A stretch of 64,000 bases of DNA from Capra hircus (GCF_001704415.2 NW_017189517.1:10923167-10987166); one strand, 5' to 3'; counted from the stretch's first letter, positions 11,346-24,490 are shown. A program made the numbers and translations. Notes: generated from the sequence alone by a model not told the origin.

Positions 11346-11615
11346 CAGGGCAGGAGTGTACAGAAGACGCTTGTTTTCTCCTCTCCCTCTCAATGGGTCT
11401 TCTCTCCTTCTCTCTCTCCCCATAATTCAAGTGGTAACAGGGGTGGATGGAGGAATATCCAAAATTCATCCCTGTTGGAGACATCCTTGCCAGGAATTTC
11501 CAGCAACCCCCTGGGGAGAGTGGCAGATTGATGAGAGTCCAGCTGGGACTCACAAGGGGGTGGAGGGAAGTGGGGGTGAAAGGAAACCCGCAGCCAGGCT
11601 GTCTGCCCAAGCCCA

Positions 11616-11830
11616 AGCTATAGGTCTCGTTTATCAGGCACTTGCTCTGTGCCAGGCTCTGGTTGTGCTGTCTCTCCTACCTCGTTCAACCTTTCAACCC
11701 ATGAGATAGTTATTATACCTGGGCCTGTTTCTTTATGAGGAAACTAAGGCCAGGAGGGGGAAGTGACTTGCCCAAGGTCACCCAGCTAGGAAGCAACATA
11801 GCCCCAGTTCAAGCTTAGGTCTATTTCCAA
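11616..11830 (+). repeat. MIR SINE
   Basis: The MIR core and 3' region are clear: 'cacttgctctgtgccaggct', 'gaggaaactaaggccagg' and 'cttgcccaaggtcacccagc'. Confidence 0.85.
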
Positions 11831-11891
11831 TGCCCAGGGATTTTAAAAACTCAGAATGTGGCTTAGATGTCAGCATTAAAATAGTTTGAAA

Positions 11892-12089
11892 GTATAGTAT
11901 TAGTCGCTCAGTCGTATCCAACTCTTTCAGACCCCATGGACTGTAGCTTTCCAGGGTGCTCTGTCCATGGAATTCTCCAGGCAAGAATACTGGAGTGAGT
12001 TGCCATTTCCTTCTCCAGGGGAACTTCCAGACCCAGGGACTGAACCCAGGTCTCCTGCATTACAGGCAGATTCTGAGCCACCAGGGAAG
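11892..12089 (-). mobile_element. Bov-tA SINE
   Basis: The body 'agtcgctcagtcgtatccaa' and head 'gggaacttccagacccaggg...ccaccagggaag' are in minus orientation. Confidence 0.9.
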
Positions 12090-12177
12090 TAGTTTAGGAG
12101 CTTCTAAAAGGTTCTATCAGCCCTGTTTCTCTCCCTAGTTTACTTTATTTTTTGTATTCAAGAATTATGATTTTAGG

Positions 12178-12290
12178 GAACTCCCTGGTGGTCCAGTGGT
12201 TAAGACTCAGCACTTTCACTGCTGTGGGTCTGGGTTCCATCCCTAGCCAGGAGACTAAAATCCTACAAACCTTGTGCCACGGCCAAAAAA
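12178..12290 (+). mobile_element. Short CHR/ART2-type SINE
   Basis: It begins 'gggaactccctggtggtcca', has the tRNA-like B-box region 'gggttccatccctagcc', and ends A-rich. Confidence 0.87.
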
Positions 12291-12299
12291 ACAAAAGGA

Positions 12300-12535
12300 A
12301 TGGTTTTTAATAATAGCTCCCATTTATTGAGCACTTACATGTCAGGAACTATACTAAGCACTTTTACACTCATAGGTTTCATTTACTCCTCACAACACCC
12401 TAGGAAGTATCGTTGTTGTTGTTACTATCCTTCTTTTACAAATGAGGAAAGCAACACTGAGAAAGCCCAGGGTTACTCAGCATGTAAAAACTGAGCACAG
12501 CTTTATACCAGGTTCATCTGACACATCAAAGCCAC
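12300..12535 (+). repeat. MIR SINE
   Basis: The text 'catttattgagcacttacat', 'cactcataggtttcatttac' and 'ttacaaatgaggaaagcaac' matches MIR. A GTT microsatellite has expanded inside it near 12,410. Confidence 0.8.
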
Positions 12536-12540
12536 TTAGC

Positions 12541-14440
12541 TGCTAGAGTATCATCTCGCCTTGAGCCCTCTATGATATTATTTTGAAGAGTCTTTCCTCA
12601 GACTTTCATCTCACCCTTTCCCTGTCCATATAAATCTCACCCATTTCTGTCCTGTAAGTGAGCTACGGCACTGTCTCCTCTATAATCTCCACCCCAAGAC
12701 CACTTATTATTCCCAATACCCAATCAGCCTAGACATCCCAAGCATGTATCCATATAGGAGGATTCATAACCAGAACATTACTAGCACCAAATTTTTAGTC
12801 ACCTTTATAGATAAGCTCATGGAATCTTCAGAAGACAAAGCCATAAATTCTTATATTTAGAAATAACACATACTACTTAAAACTTGATTTTTTAAAAAAT
12901 GCCTCCTAGTTTGGTGATCTCTCACCAGCAAAATCTCTCAAATGAAGGGGAAAATCCACCTTCCTGAAAATCGGTTTATTTTATAAACAATGATAAGGTG
13001 GCCCTTTCAAAAGTGTTGCTTAATTAGTGATTCAGAATTTAAACATACATTCCTAGTGATGTGTCCAGAATGACCATATCCCTTGAGAAGGACAATCCTT
13101 CCTATTTCTTTAATCTGCTCCTTCCCCCTGGTTTTGTAGCACAAACACCAGGGCAGCTGCCATTTTGTGCCGAGAGTTTGTCTTTCCATTTTCCAAGGGA
13201 GCAAAGAACAAGGAATATCTCTCTTATCTCCCAATCCCCTGGATGGGGTCATGCCCTTTGAGGACTTACTCTATTTCAGCCTCCACCTCTAGGCAGTCAG
13301 AAAAATAACTCTGAACCACCCAGAGAATGAACACCTGCTTCAGTGACTGTCCCAACGTGAACATACTAATCTCCGGGTTTAGGAGAGGGTCGCCTTCCAT
13401 GCAAAATGGCCAGGCTCTTCTGCTGGGTCAGCCCTGCTGGTTTTAATAGCGCTGTCTTGATTTCTAACAGCTGAGGGCCACAGTTGTTCAGTTCTTATTG
13501 TGAGCTAGTACATGGCTCAAACAATGAAAGATTCTTCATGAGGAGTCTGAGAGAATGCCAGATGGTAGTATTCGGGGAAACCAGCTCAGTTCCTTTCTCC
13601 AACATCTCAAGCTAGTGCCTTTGACCAGGAACCAAGAACATCCCAGCCCCACTGCTTTCTTAATGCTCACCACGTGGGCCTTTCTTAAAGTGAGTACTAA
13701 AATGTTTCTGGAAGCTCAACTTGTATGAGGGCACCAGGGTTGCCCAGCAAGTTATTTAGAACAAGGAGCCAATGTGAAGTCCCTTTCAGCAGTCTGTTCC
13801 CTTCCCCCTCCCATCCAAGCCCTGCACATAGCTTCACAAACATCCAGGCCTGGTAAACATACCCCAGCATTCCTTTTAAAGACATGATGAAATCAGAAAG
13901 AGACACAATCTCTGTCCTCGGGGTGAAAGTAGGACCATGTGATTCCCCACTTCTGTAACAAATGCAAGAGTTTGAGAAAGTGCGGTACCTTTTTTCCAGT
14001 CATAGAGATCTTGAGGGTTGAGCTTGCAGGCCATTCTTCAGAGTTGGGGTTGCCATATTTGGTGGCTTTGTACAGAAGCTATGCACATTTCCCTTGTCAA
14101 AAATAGATGGAGAAGGCCTGAATATATAGCATGTCTTAAGGTGCATTATACTCTGGGTCACCATGCAGCTCATGGAATAAATGTGTTCCACTGAAATCAG
14201 GAATGATAGCTTGGTCTTAAGAAATCAAAACTACAAGGAGTGATCAGTGACCTTGAATTATCTTCTCTGAGCACTTCTGAATTTCTGTCTCTTATTTATT
14301 GCTTTTTTTCTCGATTCCCTCTGTTTGAAAAGCTATTAGTTTCCTCACCTTCCCATCTGTCATCACCCCATAAATAATCTATGCCTCTTTTTGTAATGTC
14401 CTCTTTGTCAGACACCTGCCCTGTATTATTTTCCTAGCAC
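12541..14440. other. Unique non-coding sequence
   Basis: About 1.9 kb with no recognised repeat, exon or RNA. It is A+T-rich toward 12,800-12,960. I see nothing more here. Confidence 0.45.
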
Positions 14441-14444
14441 TGGC

Positions 14445-14662
14445 AAATACTAGAGAGAAAACTCTGGAAGCTCCATGCTTATGGCAGATGCTTCCAATCC
14501 TGTTTTTGCCATTTACTAGCTTTGTGTCTTTAGTGAGTTCCCTAATGTATCTGATCCTCAACTTCTGTAAAATGGGGCTATTACTAAGAGTACCTCCCAC
14601 ATGGGGCTGCTGTGAGGATTCAGTGAGATACTGCAAGTAAAGCCCCTTAGCACAGTGTCTCA
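14445..14662 (+). repeat. MIR SINE
   Basis: The order 'tttgccatttactagctttg', 'tcctcaacttctgtaaaatg', 'gtgaggattcagtgagatac' is the MIR core. Confidence 0.85.
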
Positions 14663-14664
14663 GT

Positions 14665-16520
14665 AAATGTTTGTTTCTTTCCTTCCTTCCTTCTTCAGAG
14701 GAATTTCAGTTTCTCCACCAGATAGCTGCCTCTAAAGAACAGCCTTAGGTGGACTCAGTTTCTTTGTTCCCATAACTTAGGGATACAAAGGAAACTTTAA
14801 AAAGTGATAGTGGAAACACAAATGACACATTCAGCTGCTGTCTAACAGGCCTGCCACCTTCAGCCTGTGAATACTCTGTTCTTCCTTTTGTCATTTTCAA
14901 ACCTTGGGCTATTCTGGAAAGTTCGTCTCTGCCCCTCACTGCCATTTGCCCTCTTAGAGCTTCTCTCAGCTTTTTGCAGCTGTGGGAAGTTGCTCCCAGA
15001 GGCCCTCTGTTCCTTTTGTTTGCTCTGCTCCCTTGGCTGAGCTTGAGAGTCAATTCTTCTCCCTCTCCTAAACAACCCGGCCGCCAGCACTGACGCAGAA
15101 TTCACCACGTATCTTGAAGCAGTGGTCCATAGGTCAAGTCACTGCAGGACTTTCCCTTCCTTGCCACAATGATTTGCTCACTGTAGTATCTTCCAATTTT
15201 GTAGCTGGTGTAAAGGCGGAGAGAAACCAGGCAGGCTCCTGGGAAGGCCCAAGGCCTAGAGCCTCCACCCTTCTGGGCCCCCATTTCCAGTTTTAACATG
15301 TGATGTTTGCCTTTGAGGACCTTACAGGATTGCTGCAAGGATCAATGCAGATAACGAGAGAACACACTCTACGGGAGGGGTGTCTCTATACACAGAAAAG
15401 ATAGCCAAATTAAAGAAAAAAGCAGAGATTTATTGCCATATGTGACTCATATATATTGAAACAAACTTCCAAAAATCCTAGGATTCTGTAATTGCTTAGA
15501 ACATTGCAAAGAAGTACAAAAAGAGGGGGGAGTTGTTTCCCCCACTCCTTTCTAGGTTAAATAGAGAATATTTAGACTTTTGAGCACTTGCCTTACAGCT
15601 ATGATGCTAGTTCCAAGGAGCAGAGCCCCAACCCTTCCATTCAGCACAGGAACTTTGTAAAGAGAACCCCCAGTGAGACTTTCAGAGGTTGTGCTGCTTG
15701 AAAGGGCCAAGTCAGCCCCCCGTCATTTAGAGCTGGACAGTAAGCCCCATTCTGATGGCTACATTGTGACTCACCCTCCCTTCTGCCCTGGCACCTTATC
15801 CTTGTCACTGCCACCAATATCAGCAAGGGCTAGTCACAACAAAAACCTGGCTGAAGACTCAGGTCCCTGTGAGGCCGTATTGTGTAGTCCTGTATATATC
15901 AGGAAGATGTATATAAATAACTGCATACTCTTACGTGTGTGTGTGTGTATTCTCTCCTGCCTATATTCATGATATATACACTAATTTTGATCACATTATG
16001 ATACATGATTATGAACACATTATGAATTATGATCATATATTATGAACACACACATGGGAACACACACGTGGCATTTGGTGATAGAGCCTTCAAGACACTG
16101 TAATCTAGCCTCGCACATAGGACAGGAATTCCCTCTCCAGCCATCCTGACAAGTGACCACCCAGACTCTACCGGAAGGCCTGCAGAGAACCAAGGAAGCT
16201 TAGTTCTACAACAGACTTCTCTGTGCATTTTTGGACAACTTTTAAAGTTAGAAAAAGTCTCCCTGATATTACACTAAAATTTCCCTCCCTCTTTCCACTC
16301 TCTTGCAGGCATCCAGTACCATCAGCAGCTTTAGACAGTACCTTTAGATAGGCTCCTTTCTTTCTAACTCCCTGTCTCCATTTCTGGTTAGTTATCATCT
16401 TCCTAATCCCAAGTAGAATTTAACGTTGTAACAAGACAAAGAGTCAGAATGTTCATCCTTTCAAACTCTTATCTCAGGAAGGAGGCATGTGTATCTGTTC
16501 AATTTGTTGGAAAAAATATA
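14665..16520. other. Unique non-coding sequence with small simple repeats
   Basis: No repeat family or exon is recognised. There is a (TG)8 run at about 15,933-15,948. It is followed by an AT-rich stretch (15,990-16,060) in which 'attatgaacaca' recurs three times. Confidence 0.45.
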
Positions 16521-16521
16521 T

Positions 16522-17329
16522 GTATTAGTTTCCTAAGGCTGCTGAAGACTCTTGAGAGTCCCTTGGACTGCAAGGAGATCCAACCAGTCCATTCTAAAGG
16601 AGATCAGTCCTGGGTGTTCTTTGGAAGGAATGATGCTAAAGCTGAAACTCCAGTACTTTGGCCACCTCATGCGAAGAGTTGACTCATTGGAAAAGACTCT
16701 GATGCTGGGAGGGATTAGGGGCAGGAGGAGAAGGGGATGACAGGATGAGATGGTTGGATGGCATCACCGACTTGACGGATGTGAGTTTGAGTGAACTCCG
16801 GCAGTTGGTGATGGACAGGGAGGCCTGGTGTGCTGCAATTCATGGGGTCGCAAAGAGTCAGACACGACTGAGCAACTGAACTGAACTGAACTGAACTGAA
16901 GGCTGATGTACAAAGTAACCCAAACTGGGAGGCTTAAAACAACAAAAATACATTCTCTCACAGTTCTGGAAGCTAGAAGTCCAAGATCAAAATGTCATCA
17001 GGGCCATGCTCTCTCTCTGATGGCCCTAAGAGCGGATCCTTCATTGCCTCTTCTAGTTTCTGATGTTTGATGAAAATCCTGGGCCTTCTTTGGCTTGTAA
17101 ATGATCACTCCAGTCACATGGCTGTCTTCTCCCTGTGACTTCACATCATCTTCCCTCTGTGTCCAAATTTCCCCTTTTAGTAAGAGCATCAGTCATATTG
17201 GATTAGAGCCCACCCTAATGATCTCATTTTAATTTCATTATCTCTGTAAAGACCCTATTTCCAAATAAGGTTACATTCTGGGGTACCAGGGGTGAGGACT
17301 TCAACATATGAATATGAGGGGACATAATT
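16522..17329 (-). mobile_element. MLT1 LTR (ERVL-MaLR), split by BovB
   Basis: Pieces at 16,522-16,544 and 16,909-17,329 together read as the reverse complement of an MLT1 LTR: 'tattagtttcctaaggctgc', 'gggaggcttaaaacaac', 'cacagttctggaagctagaa', 'ccctatttccaaataagg', 'ggacttcaacatatgaat'. It is non-coding. A 5'-truncated BovB sits between the two pieces. Confidence 0.88.
16545..16898 (+). mobile_element. 5'-truncated BovB LINE in MLT1
   Basis: The last ~350 bp of BovB on the plus strand run from 'aagactcttgagagtccctt' to the 'actgaactgaactgaactga' terminus. A 10-bp target duplication with one mismatch (AAGGCTGCTG at 16,535-16,544; AAGGCTGATG at 16,899-16,908) flanks it. Open frames across it are relics of the BovB C-terminal coding region. 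Confidence 0.93.
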
Positions 17330-17339
17330 CCCCTCATAT
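17312..17339. repeat. Perfect 10-bp inverted repeat
   Basis: ATATGAGGGG (17,312-17,321) and CCCCTCATAT (17,330-17,339) flank an 8-base loop at the junction of the MLT1 end and an AT-rich tract. Confidence 0.75.
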
Positions 17340-18829
17340 ATATACACATATATATACACACATATACATTTATAGCTAAATGATGTTAAGTTCAACAGCT
17401 TGGCCCTTGAGAAATATTTTAGAAAAGAGGCCTTTGTTCTTAGTTAAGGGGAAGATAGATTTTCAGGAGGAGAGGCCCTCCTCTTTTTGTTGTTAATATA
17501 TATTTTAATAGTATTATATATCACATATGTATATATTATCAGATATAATAATGTAATAGGTTAGCCTAACATTATTTATATGCTACATATTTACTTTTAA
17601 ATATATATACATTATAATAGACAGATGATAAACACAGGTTCAATGTATCATGTATCTATTTTAACAAAAGATTAATTGCATAGAGAAGGTACCAAGCCAA
17701 CACTCTGCCTTAAGTATTTCGACATTGCGGGGATAAGGACCTATCATACCAAAAGTCAAATTTTTGTTATATAAAAGTTACAGATAGCAAAGATGGACAG
17801 TGATATCTACCAGCGAAATACAATAGTATATGCAGAGATGGGGTCAACTTTAAAGCATTCTAGGGGAGCACTTAGGCTGGGGGCACGAAACAAAACCTGG
17901 AGTTAGCCTGGATCTCTCTCAGTCTGGAGTTGGTGGAGTGGATTGAGCAAGTCTGGCCCAGAGTGAGCCAAGGGTCAGCTTGCACCGGGGGAGACTTAAT
18001 CCATCTTGCCTCTGATTTTTCAGGAACCTCTGGTGCTTTTTGATTTCCACCTCTGTGCTCAGAACTGACAGTGGACACGTAGATGAGCTCTGAGGAGGAA
18101 CAGACATCCAGCCCATGTTTTGGTTCCTCCTTGTAGCTAAGGGAATCCATCCACGGATGACTTAGGAGATGTGTGTCCACTGGCTTCAGTCAATCCAGTG
18201 GTTCCAGGAAGCCCCTTGTAGGCACCCAGCGCTCTTCAGTACCTTGCGGACCTGGGACTTTCAGTTCTGATGATACTGTGTCTCTCAGTTGCCTGACTTG
18301 GTCTGGGTGGTCTTAAGAATTTCTTCTCTCCTCCTATGTAAAGCCAAACCAGAGAAAGTTGCACCTATCTTCTGTGTAGAGGTTGACTTCATTTACTTAT
18401 CTGATACCATCAGAGTGGGGGTAGCCTGTGAATCTCCCATTACATCGAGGCATGCTGACACTTGTTGTGCTTGGTTGCTTGATAGCAGGAAGGAGGGCAG
18501 CGACCTGGGTTGGGGAGTTAGTGCATGGAGTGCGGGCTCCGTTTCGAGTGGCTGGTTAGGAGCTAATCGAGAGGGCAGTGAGTACAGTTGGCCTGGGCCA
18601 ACATACAGTCCTTGGCATCAGTGAGCTCAGTAGACAGGCAGGTGGGTAAGTGGGCAGGACTCTTGATGTGGGCCCTACACTTTCTACCAAGAAAATTTTC
18701 ACTGTTGCCCCAGGACTTCAAGGAGGAGTTTGGGGAATGAGTGGAGGAAAGATTTACAGTAACAAGGTTCAGGCCTTTAGGGGCTGGATAAGGAGGCACA
18801 GGGGAAGATGGTAATTTCTGGTGGTTCCT
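17340..18829. other. AT-rich tract then unique non-coding sequence
   Basis: 17,335-17,640 is TA/CA-rich simple sequence ('atatatacacatatatatac'). From about 17,650 the DNA is unique with no recognised exon or repeat. Confidence 0.45.
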
Positions 18830-18945
18830 TCATTCTTTTATTCAATAACTATGTACTGAGTACTTACCATGTACCAGACACTATAGTAGATCAAGACTCA
18901 GCTCCCTAAGGAATTTACAGCCCAAGGATTAAGGGATGGGAAAAA
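18830..18945 (-). repeat. L2 3'-end fragment
   Basis: The text 'ttcattcttttattcaataa', 'gagtacttaccatgtaccag' and 'gaatttacagcccaagg' is the reverse complement of the L2 tail. Confidence 0.6.
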
Positions 18946-21900
18946 ATAGTAAGGATCATGGCAACAGCGGGAAATAGATTTGGGTTTTCCTTTCTTCTTA
19001 ATGTGTGTGTCTGTCTATTCGTCCATCAGTCCATCTGTGTGTGCCTGTATATGTGTGTGAGAGAAAAAGAGCGGGAGAGAAGGATTTGCCTTTCCCACAA
19101 CGTCCTGGCCTCAGGGCAATGCCTCTTTACCTATTCCAATATGCAGGCAAGCCTCCCAAGCTATAGGCTCCCTAACAATGGGCAACAGCTTTCCTACCAA
19201 AGAAACCTTTTCTAAACCCTTTCTCCCTCTCGGGAGTCAAGGGATGGTGAATGGCCTCAGTCAGGGTGTACGCACATGGACCAAGTGGCCACAATCTGGG
19301 TGGGGGCATACACAAGGTAGCTTTGGATTTGAGAGAGCCACATATTAGTCAAGTCAGGTAAAAATCAGCCAAACAGTCTGTAAAGTAAACTGTGGTTTGA
19401 TTTGGACTTAAGCCATCCTTCAGCTGGGGCCATAGACATGCACCTCACTTTAAGAAAACCTGTACCCAAAAATCCCAAGTTTGAAAGGGAGAGAGGAATG
19501 TGCCTGACCGTTTTTGAAAGCCACCTAGAGCCCTTGTTTATTGACACAGGTGTATCAAAGAGGTGGTGAAGCCCTTGAAGGAGCGTCTGATTCAGTCCTC
19601 TGCCTTCTGATGGTAACACCCGGAAGTCATCTTGGGCGAAGGAGCCTTTCTCTGGTTTGGGCAGCCTTCCAGAGATGACTAATGGGTTAAAAAGGCGGCC
19701 ATGCTGCTGCGGACTTGCAACCTCTGCCCAGACATAAACTTACCTTGTCTTTTGAAATGAGAAGGGACTCTGAGGCTTTGTGGCAAAGGGTGTCATTTTC
19801 TGAAAAATCAAACTCAAATAAATTATTAAATTAACACATGAACTGGATTAGGGGCACACATTTGGGATTTTCCTTACATTTTATGGAAATTATGAAATAC
19901 ATCCCTTCGTTCAACTTTAAAGACTGAACTAACTCAGCTTCTCTTCATGAAAGGGAACGGGTTCCCATAACCTGATATTTACCATTTCCACCAAAGTACA
20001 GCTTTCTATATTTATTTGGAAATGCTTATGTTCAGTCAGGGTATGGTTTACCCTTATTATGACTTGATTTCACATCAGACTCCTCACCTTTTAGTAACCA
20101 AATTTATGACCCAGCGAAAACTTCTCTCTCTTACAAGGAGCTTGGATTCTTACTTATTTCGCAACCTTTATTTGTGCATGAGATGAACCATGACATTTAA
20201 ACTATGCTTGATAGCTTAACAGATTATAAGAACAAAACCAGATGGCCCAAACAAAAATAATGCTTTGATTGCCTTCAAATTCAATGTCAAAAATTAAAAA
20301 CAGCTTTCAAAAAGCCTTGCCTTTTTTTTTCCCAGAAATGACTTTGGATCATATATATTTATATAGACTTTTCTGCTCCCTGCAAAACTAAAAGTATAGA
20401 AACTAAAAATTTAACAATCATTATTTTGAGATCAAAGAATGCTTTCTGTTTTTTCTCTATCTCCCAATTTTTCTATAGTTTTTTTCCCCTCCACTGTTTC
20501 CACCTTTAGAATCAGAGGGGGAAAAAAAAAAACACACTTTTAATGATTAGTTTAATTTGAATGAAATCTTTCCTAGGGTTGAGTCAAGGTGTTTTCCTCG
20601 GTTGAGAGAATGGACATTGTTAAGCATTAGCAGTTCATAATTCTTCTTCCTCACCAAACAATGAATAATGTGTGGTTACTTTAACAGCTTGCTTCATGAG
20701 GCTGGAAAACAAAACTGGGCCCAGATTTCTTTAGAATAAATGTAAGTTCTACAAAAGCAGTAATTAAATTTTCTAACTCACCTTAATGTACCTTCAACAT
20801 CATTAATATAATCACAATCCTCACTTTCTTTGAGAGCAGCAAACCAAGTAATTCTTTATAACTGGGCCTCAATTTTAAAAGGCTCCCAAACTTTGAGATA
20901 GTTGGCTGGGCAAAGTCAACATGTGACTATTTGAATTTCTAAACTAAAGGGTCCACAGAGTGTTAGGATTCTTCTGTTTTTATTTTTTAGAAGGATTTTT
21001 ATTCCAACTCAGATTCATTTTTCTTCAAATCAGCTGCAAGAGCATGAACAAACTTTGCTGCAAATCAATGCCCTGACAGTTATATTTCCCTGAGATAATT
21101 GCATACTGCTTTGGAGTTTCCTTTTCCCCTCTGTTTCCTTTTGTTTTGACAACAAGATTCTGGGAAAACAATATACAAGTGATAACTCTGCTGTCATGAG
21201 TATACTGAATTTTAACTGTTGACCCCAAAAGCTTCCAGGAGCCTATGGAGTGAATTCTTTTTCCAAACTGTTCTCAAACCAGATGTGGAAATGTTTAGCT
21301 AATTCCCCTCCCCATTCCCCATGCAAAGAGTTCATATGTGTCTTTAACGACATCAGAGGCGATGAGGAGGCAAAAGCCCTGTCTGCTTTCAAGGAGATTT
21401 GTGTTACACATCTCCATTTGCTAACCAACATCACAAGACTAAGTTAGACTTCAGCTTTTGTCTCTCTTAAAAAATATCTTCTTTACCATGAGATTAAAAA
21501 CGCTCTGTGTTTAGACCAATATTCAATCTCTTTCTTGTAAGACATTAAGAAATAGAGTTCATATTCCCAGAATGAAACGCTTCATGGTTTTTTTTTTTTA
21601 ATGTAAAGGATGTATTAAGATTTAGGCTTATTAGGGCATTTTTTTAAAAGGGGAGAGGAGGAAAACTCTTTTAAAAGAACTGATGGAAACTGTGTATGCA
21701 TGAACCACATTTAGAAAAACAGAAAGCTACTGTACTCTATGGCTGCAAGGAAAGCAAACATTTTGCATCCACGTGTCATTAGCAGCTCTGGATTTACTGG
21801 CCTCTCTATAGCTCAGTTCAGGACTGTAGTACCAATAGCTGAGCCCTGTTTGGTTATACAAATGCATCAAAGCTCATAGATTCTGGGATGTCACAGGGAT

Positions 21901-22489
21901 AATTTGCGGTTTTTCTAACAGTCCAACCTCCTCTAAGAAGCCAGGGTGAATGTTCCCTTCTCTGCAGTTATTTCTTCCCCAAATCTTAACTCCCTTAGCT
22001 CCTGGGATGCTGTACACAGACCCAACTATGGCTAAAAATAGCTCTAATTTGGCATCCCCGCACAGCCCTCTCTTCTCGAACCCCCTTCCCATCTTTAGCC
22101 CTTCAGCCCTCTTTTTCCTCTGCTCCCCCTCACCCTGTAATCAAAGCCCACCCTCTCCCTCCCCAGTCAAGTCCAAGATCCCATTCTACCAGCGCATCTC
22201 AGCTGGATGTTAGAAAGGGCTGCTGACCTGATGAATTCACACTGTGTTGTGAATGAGTTATAACCATCCCTTAACTCACACCCACACTCCCACACACACA
22301 CTCTCTAACTTCCCTGGGAATTGCAGGCATTAGGGAAAGGAGGCTGCCCAGTTCTGATGACCTGTACTCAGCAAAACAGAGCAACTCCCCAAGAGTGGCA
22401 TTAAGCTAAGCCTTAGCAAGTTCATTAACAAGTGCCTTCTGCTCTCTCCTGATGTCCCAACTCCTCTCTCTCACCTTAGACAGGCGGCC
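18946..22489. other. Unique, repeat-free non-coding block
   Basis: About 3.5 kb in which I recognise no interspersed repeat, although the flanks are repeat-rich. It has many A+T-rich stretches and no frame resembling a known protein. There is a TG/GA simple run at 19,000-19,080. Confidence 0.5.
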
Positions 22490-22610
22490 ATTTTTCTTCC
22501 TTTGGTCACACACAGATTATGGGATCTTAGTTCCCCAACCAGGGATTGAACCAGCACCCCCGGCATTGGAGGCACAGAGTCTTAACCTCTGGACTGCCAG
22601 GAAAGTCCCT
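22490..22610 (-). mobile_element. Short CHR/ART2-type SINE
   Basis: The text 'tatgggatcttagttcccca', 'accagggattgaaccagcac' and 'ctctggactgccaggaaagt' is in minus orientation. Confidence 0.85.
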
Positions 22611-24490
22611 AGAGATGCAGTCTTAAACATAGGTCCCAGTAACTTCATTTTTCAGTTTTATCTGAGCCCAAGCTATGTTGTCACACACATTTATTGCTCC
22701 AATCTTCTGGCAATCTTGTGGTTACAAGAAAATCAGAGGAAACAAATTCTGTCCTATGCTAAATAAACTCCCAAACTCAGTGATGTTTACTAAAACCCTT
22801 CCTTCAAGACTGATTCAGTGAATGTAATTCAAAAAGTTAATGTTGGGGGTGAGAGTGAGGTAGTCTAAAATGATTGGTTGGGGGGCAACTGTAATGTTTC
22901 TCAGACAATCTGGGCTTTTTATAATTCTCTTTGGATTAAAGGAGGAGAAGGGAAGATAGAAAACATGCTCGAGGGAAGGAGAAGAAATGGATGGCTAACT
23001 CTCCGGATGAGAACACAGCCTTAAACTTGGTCTCAGTTTAGGAGTTTGAACAACAAAACTGGAGTGGAAGGATTGTTTCCCTGGCCTATTTCCAGGAAGT
23101 ACTTAAAAGGGAAGTTTTTGTTCAGGGCAAATAGGTCCAGACTGTGAGACGACGTAGGAAGGAGGAAAGAGGGAGAGAGAGAGAGAGAAGAACACTCCTA
23201 AAGTGAGCTCAGGACAAGGTGGTCTTCCTGAGACCAAGACAGTAGTACGGCAGTGATGGCGCGATGACCTCAGCTTCCAGAAGCAACCTCAGCAAATGCA
23301 CATCATTCTGGAGCAAGTAGCTTGTTTATTTAGCTGTTGAGTCATTATCCAGGAGCAGCTGGCATCAGAATTCACTTGGTTTTTGTTGTTGCTGTGGTCA
23401 TCACCATTGTATTTTGTTTGGTTGGTTTTTTGGAGGCGTAAGAGGGTTGAGTTTTCGGTTTGGTGTGGCTGTTGTTTTCTGTTCGTTTTTTTCTTTTTTT
23501 GCTTTGTGGAAAACAAACCAAAAAATAGTCTTAAGAGAGACATTTCAGAACAAAGAGGAAAGGAAGGAGCCAGGTAAACCTCTTAGGCTTCTCTTTACAC
23601 CTCAATATCCTCAAGAGAATGAGGAGTCAGTAACAAGGGAGGGAAAGACAGGGGCACCAATCAGATCAAGCGCTGACATAAAAACAAAACTTTCCATCCA
23701 GGCCACAGCACCTGGCTAGCGGGCTCCTCTGCCATTAAAGAAAACAGCAAATTCATCAGTATCAAAGGAAAAGAAAAAGCTGCATTTTTGCAACTGAGAA
23801 AGAGGGGAAGAAAGAACTGTCTTGGGATGCTTTCTATTTAGCACAGTGCTGGGCACATAGTAGACACTCAATAGATCAAATGAGTTCATTTACTCAAGGA
23901 TTACTTAACTCATCAAGGAGCAAAAGTGAGACCCTGCATAGACATTTCCTTTGAAATGTTAGTCACTTTTCTATTTGATTTATTCTATTTTCACTTTTAA
24001 AATGAAAGCTGAGTTGAACAGTACGTGATGATATTCCTGTTCCTTCCTTCTTTCTTCATGTGTACCCCTTCTGAAGCAGTGCTTTAGACGCTTGTTCTTA
24101 GCATGACTCCTTTTTCCTCTTTATTACTCTGCCTGTCACTCTTTAGGAGGTAAAGGCAATAGGACTGGGAAATGGCTACAAAGCTTCCTATTGAAAAAGA
24201 AAATAAATTTAAAAGACCAGTGAAAATAAAAGAATGTCAAGCAAAGCATATGACTCCATGAGGTCCAAGCCATGGCCACAAAGAACACCTTAAGAGATGC
24301 CTTGACAATCAGTGTGTAAACTGCAAACCCATGACTTGCTTTCTTCAATATGGGACTTTTGGGTAGTTTTCATGTGTAATACGGATGGGGAAATGTCCAA
24401 ATAAAAACCATTATGTTTTTATTTCTGCAATTTCACTATTTTACAAAGTGTCTTGAGGAATATATTAGGGAATCTATTGGTTATAATGGC
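22611..24490. other. Unique non-coding sequence
   Basis: A (GA)n run lies at 23,170-23,189. The stretch near 23,820-23,885 ('cacagtgctgggcacatagt') looks like an old MIR or L2 end. No exon is recognised. The open frames at about 23,289-23,719 fall in T/G-rich low-complexity DNA. Confidence 0.4.

Noticed and set aside
11308..11709. Overlapping open frames of 102 and 117 codons on opposite strands
   Set aside because: Both cross L2 and MIR fragments and resemble no family; no splice or promoter context visible.
14379..15338. Open frames of 78-102 codons on the minus strand
   Set aside because: One lies in a MIR, the others in unique DNA without family resemblance; overlapping alternative frames are equally open.
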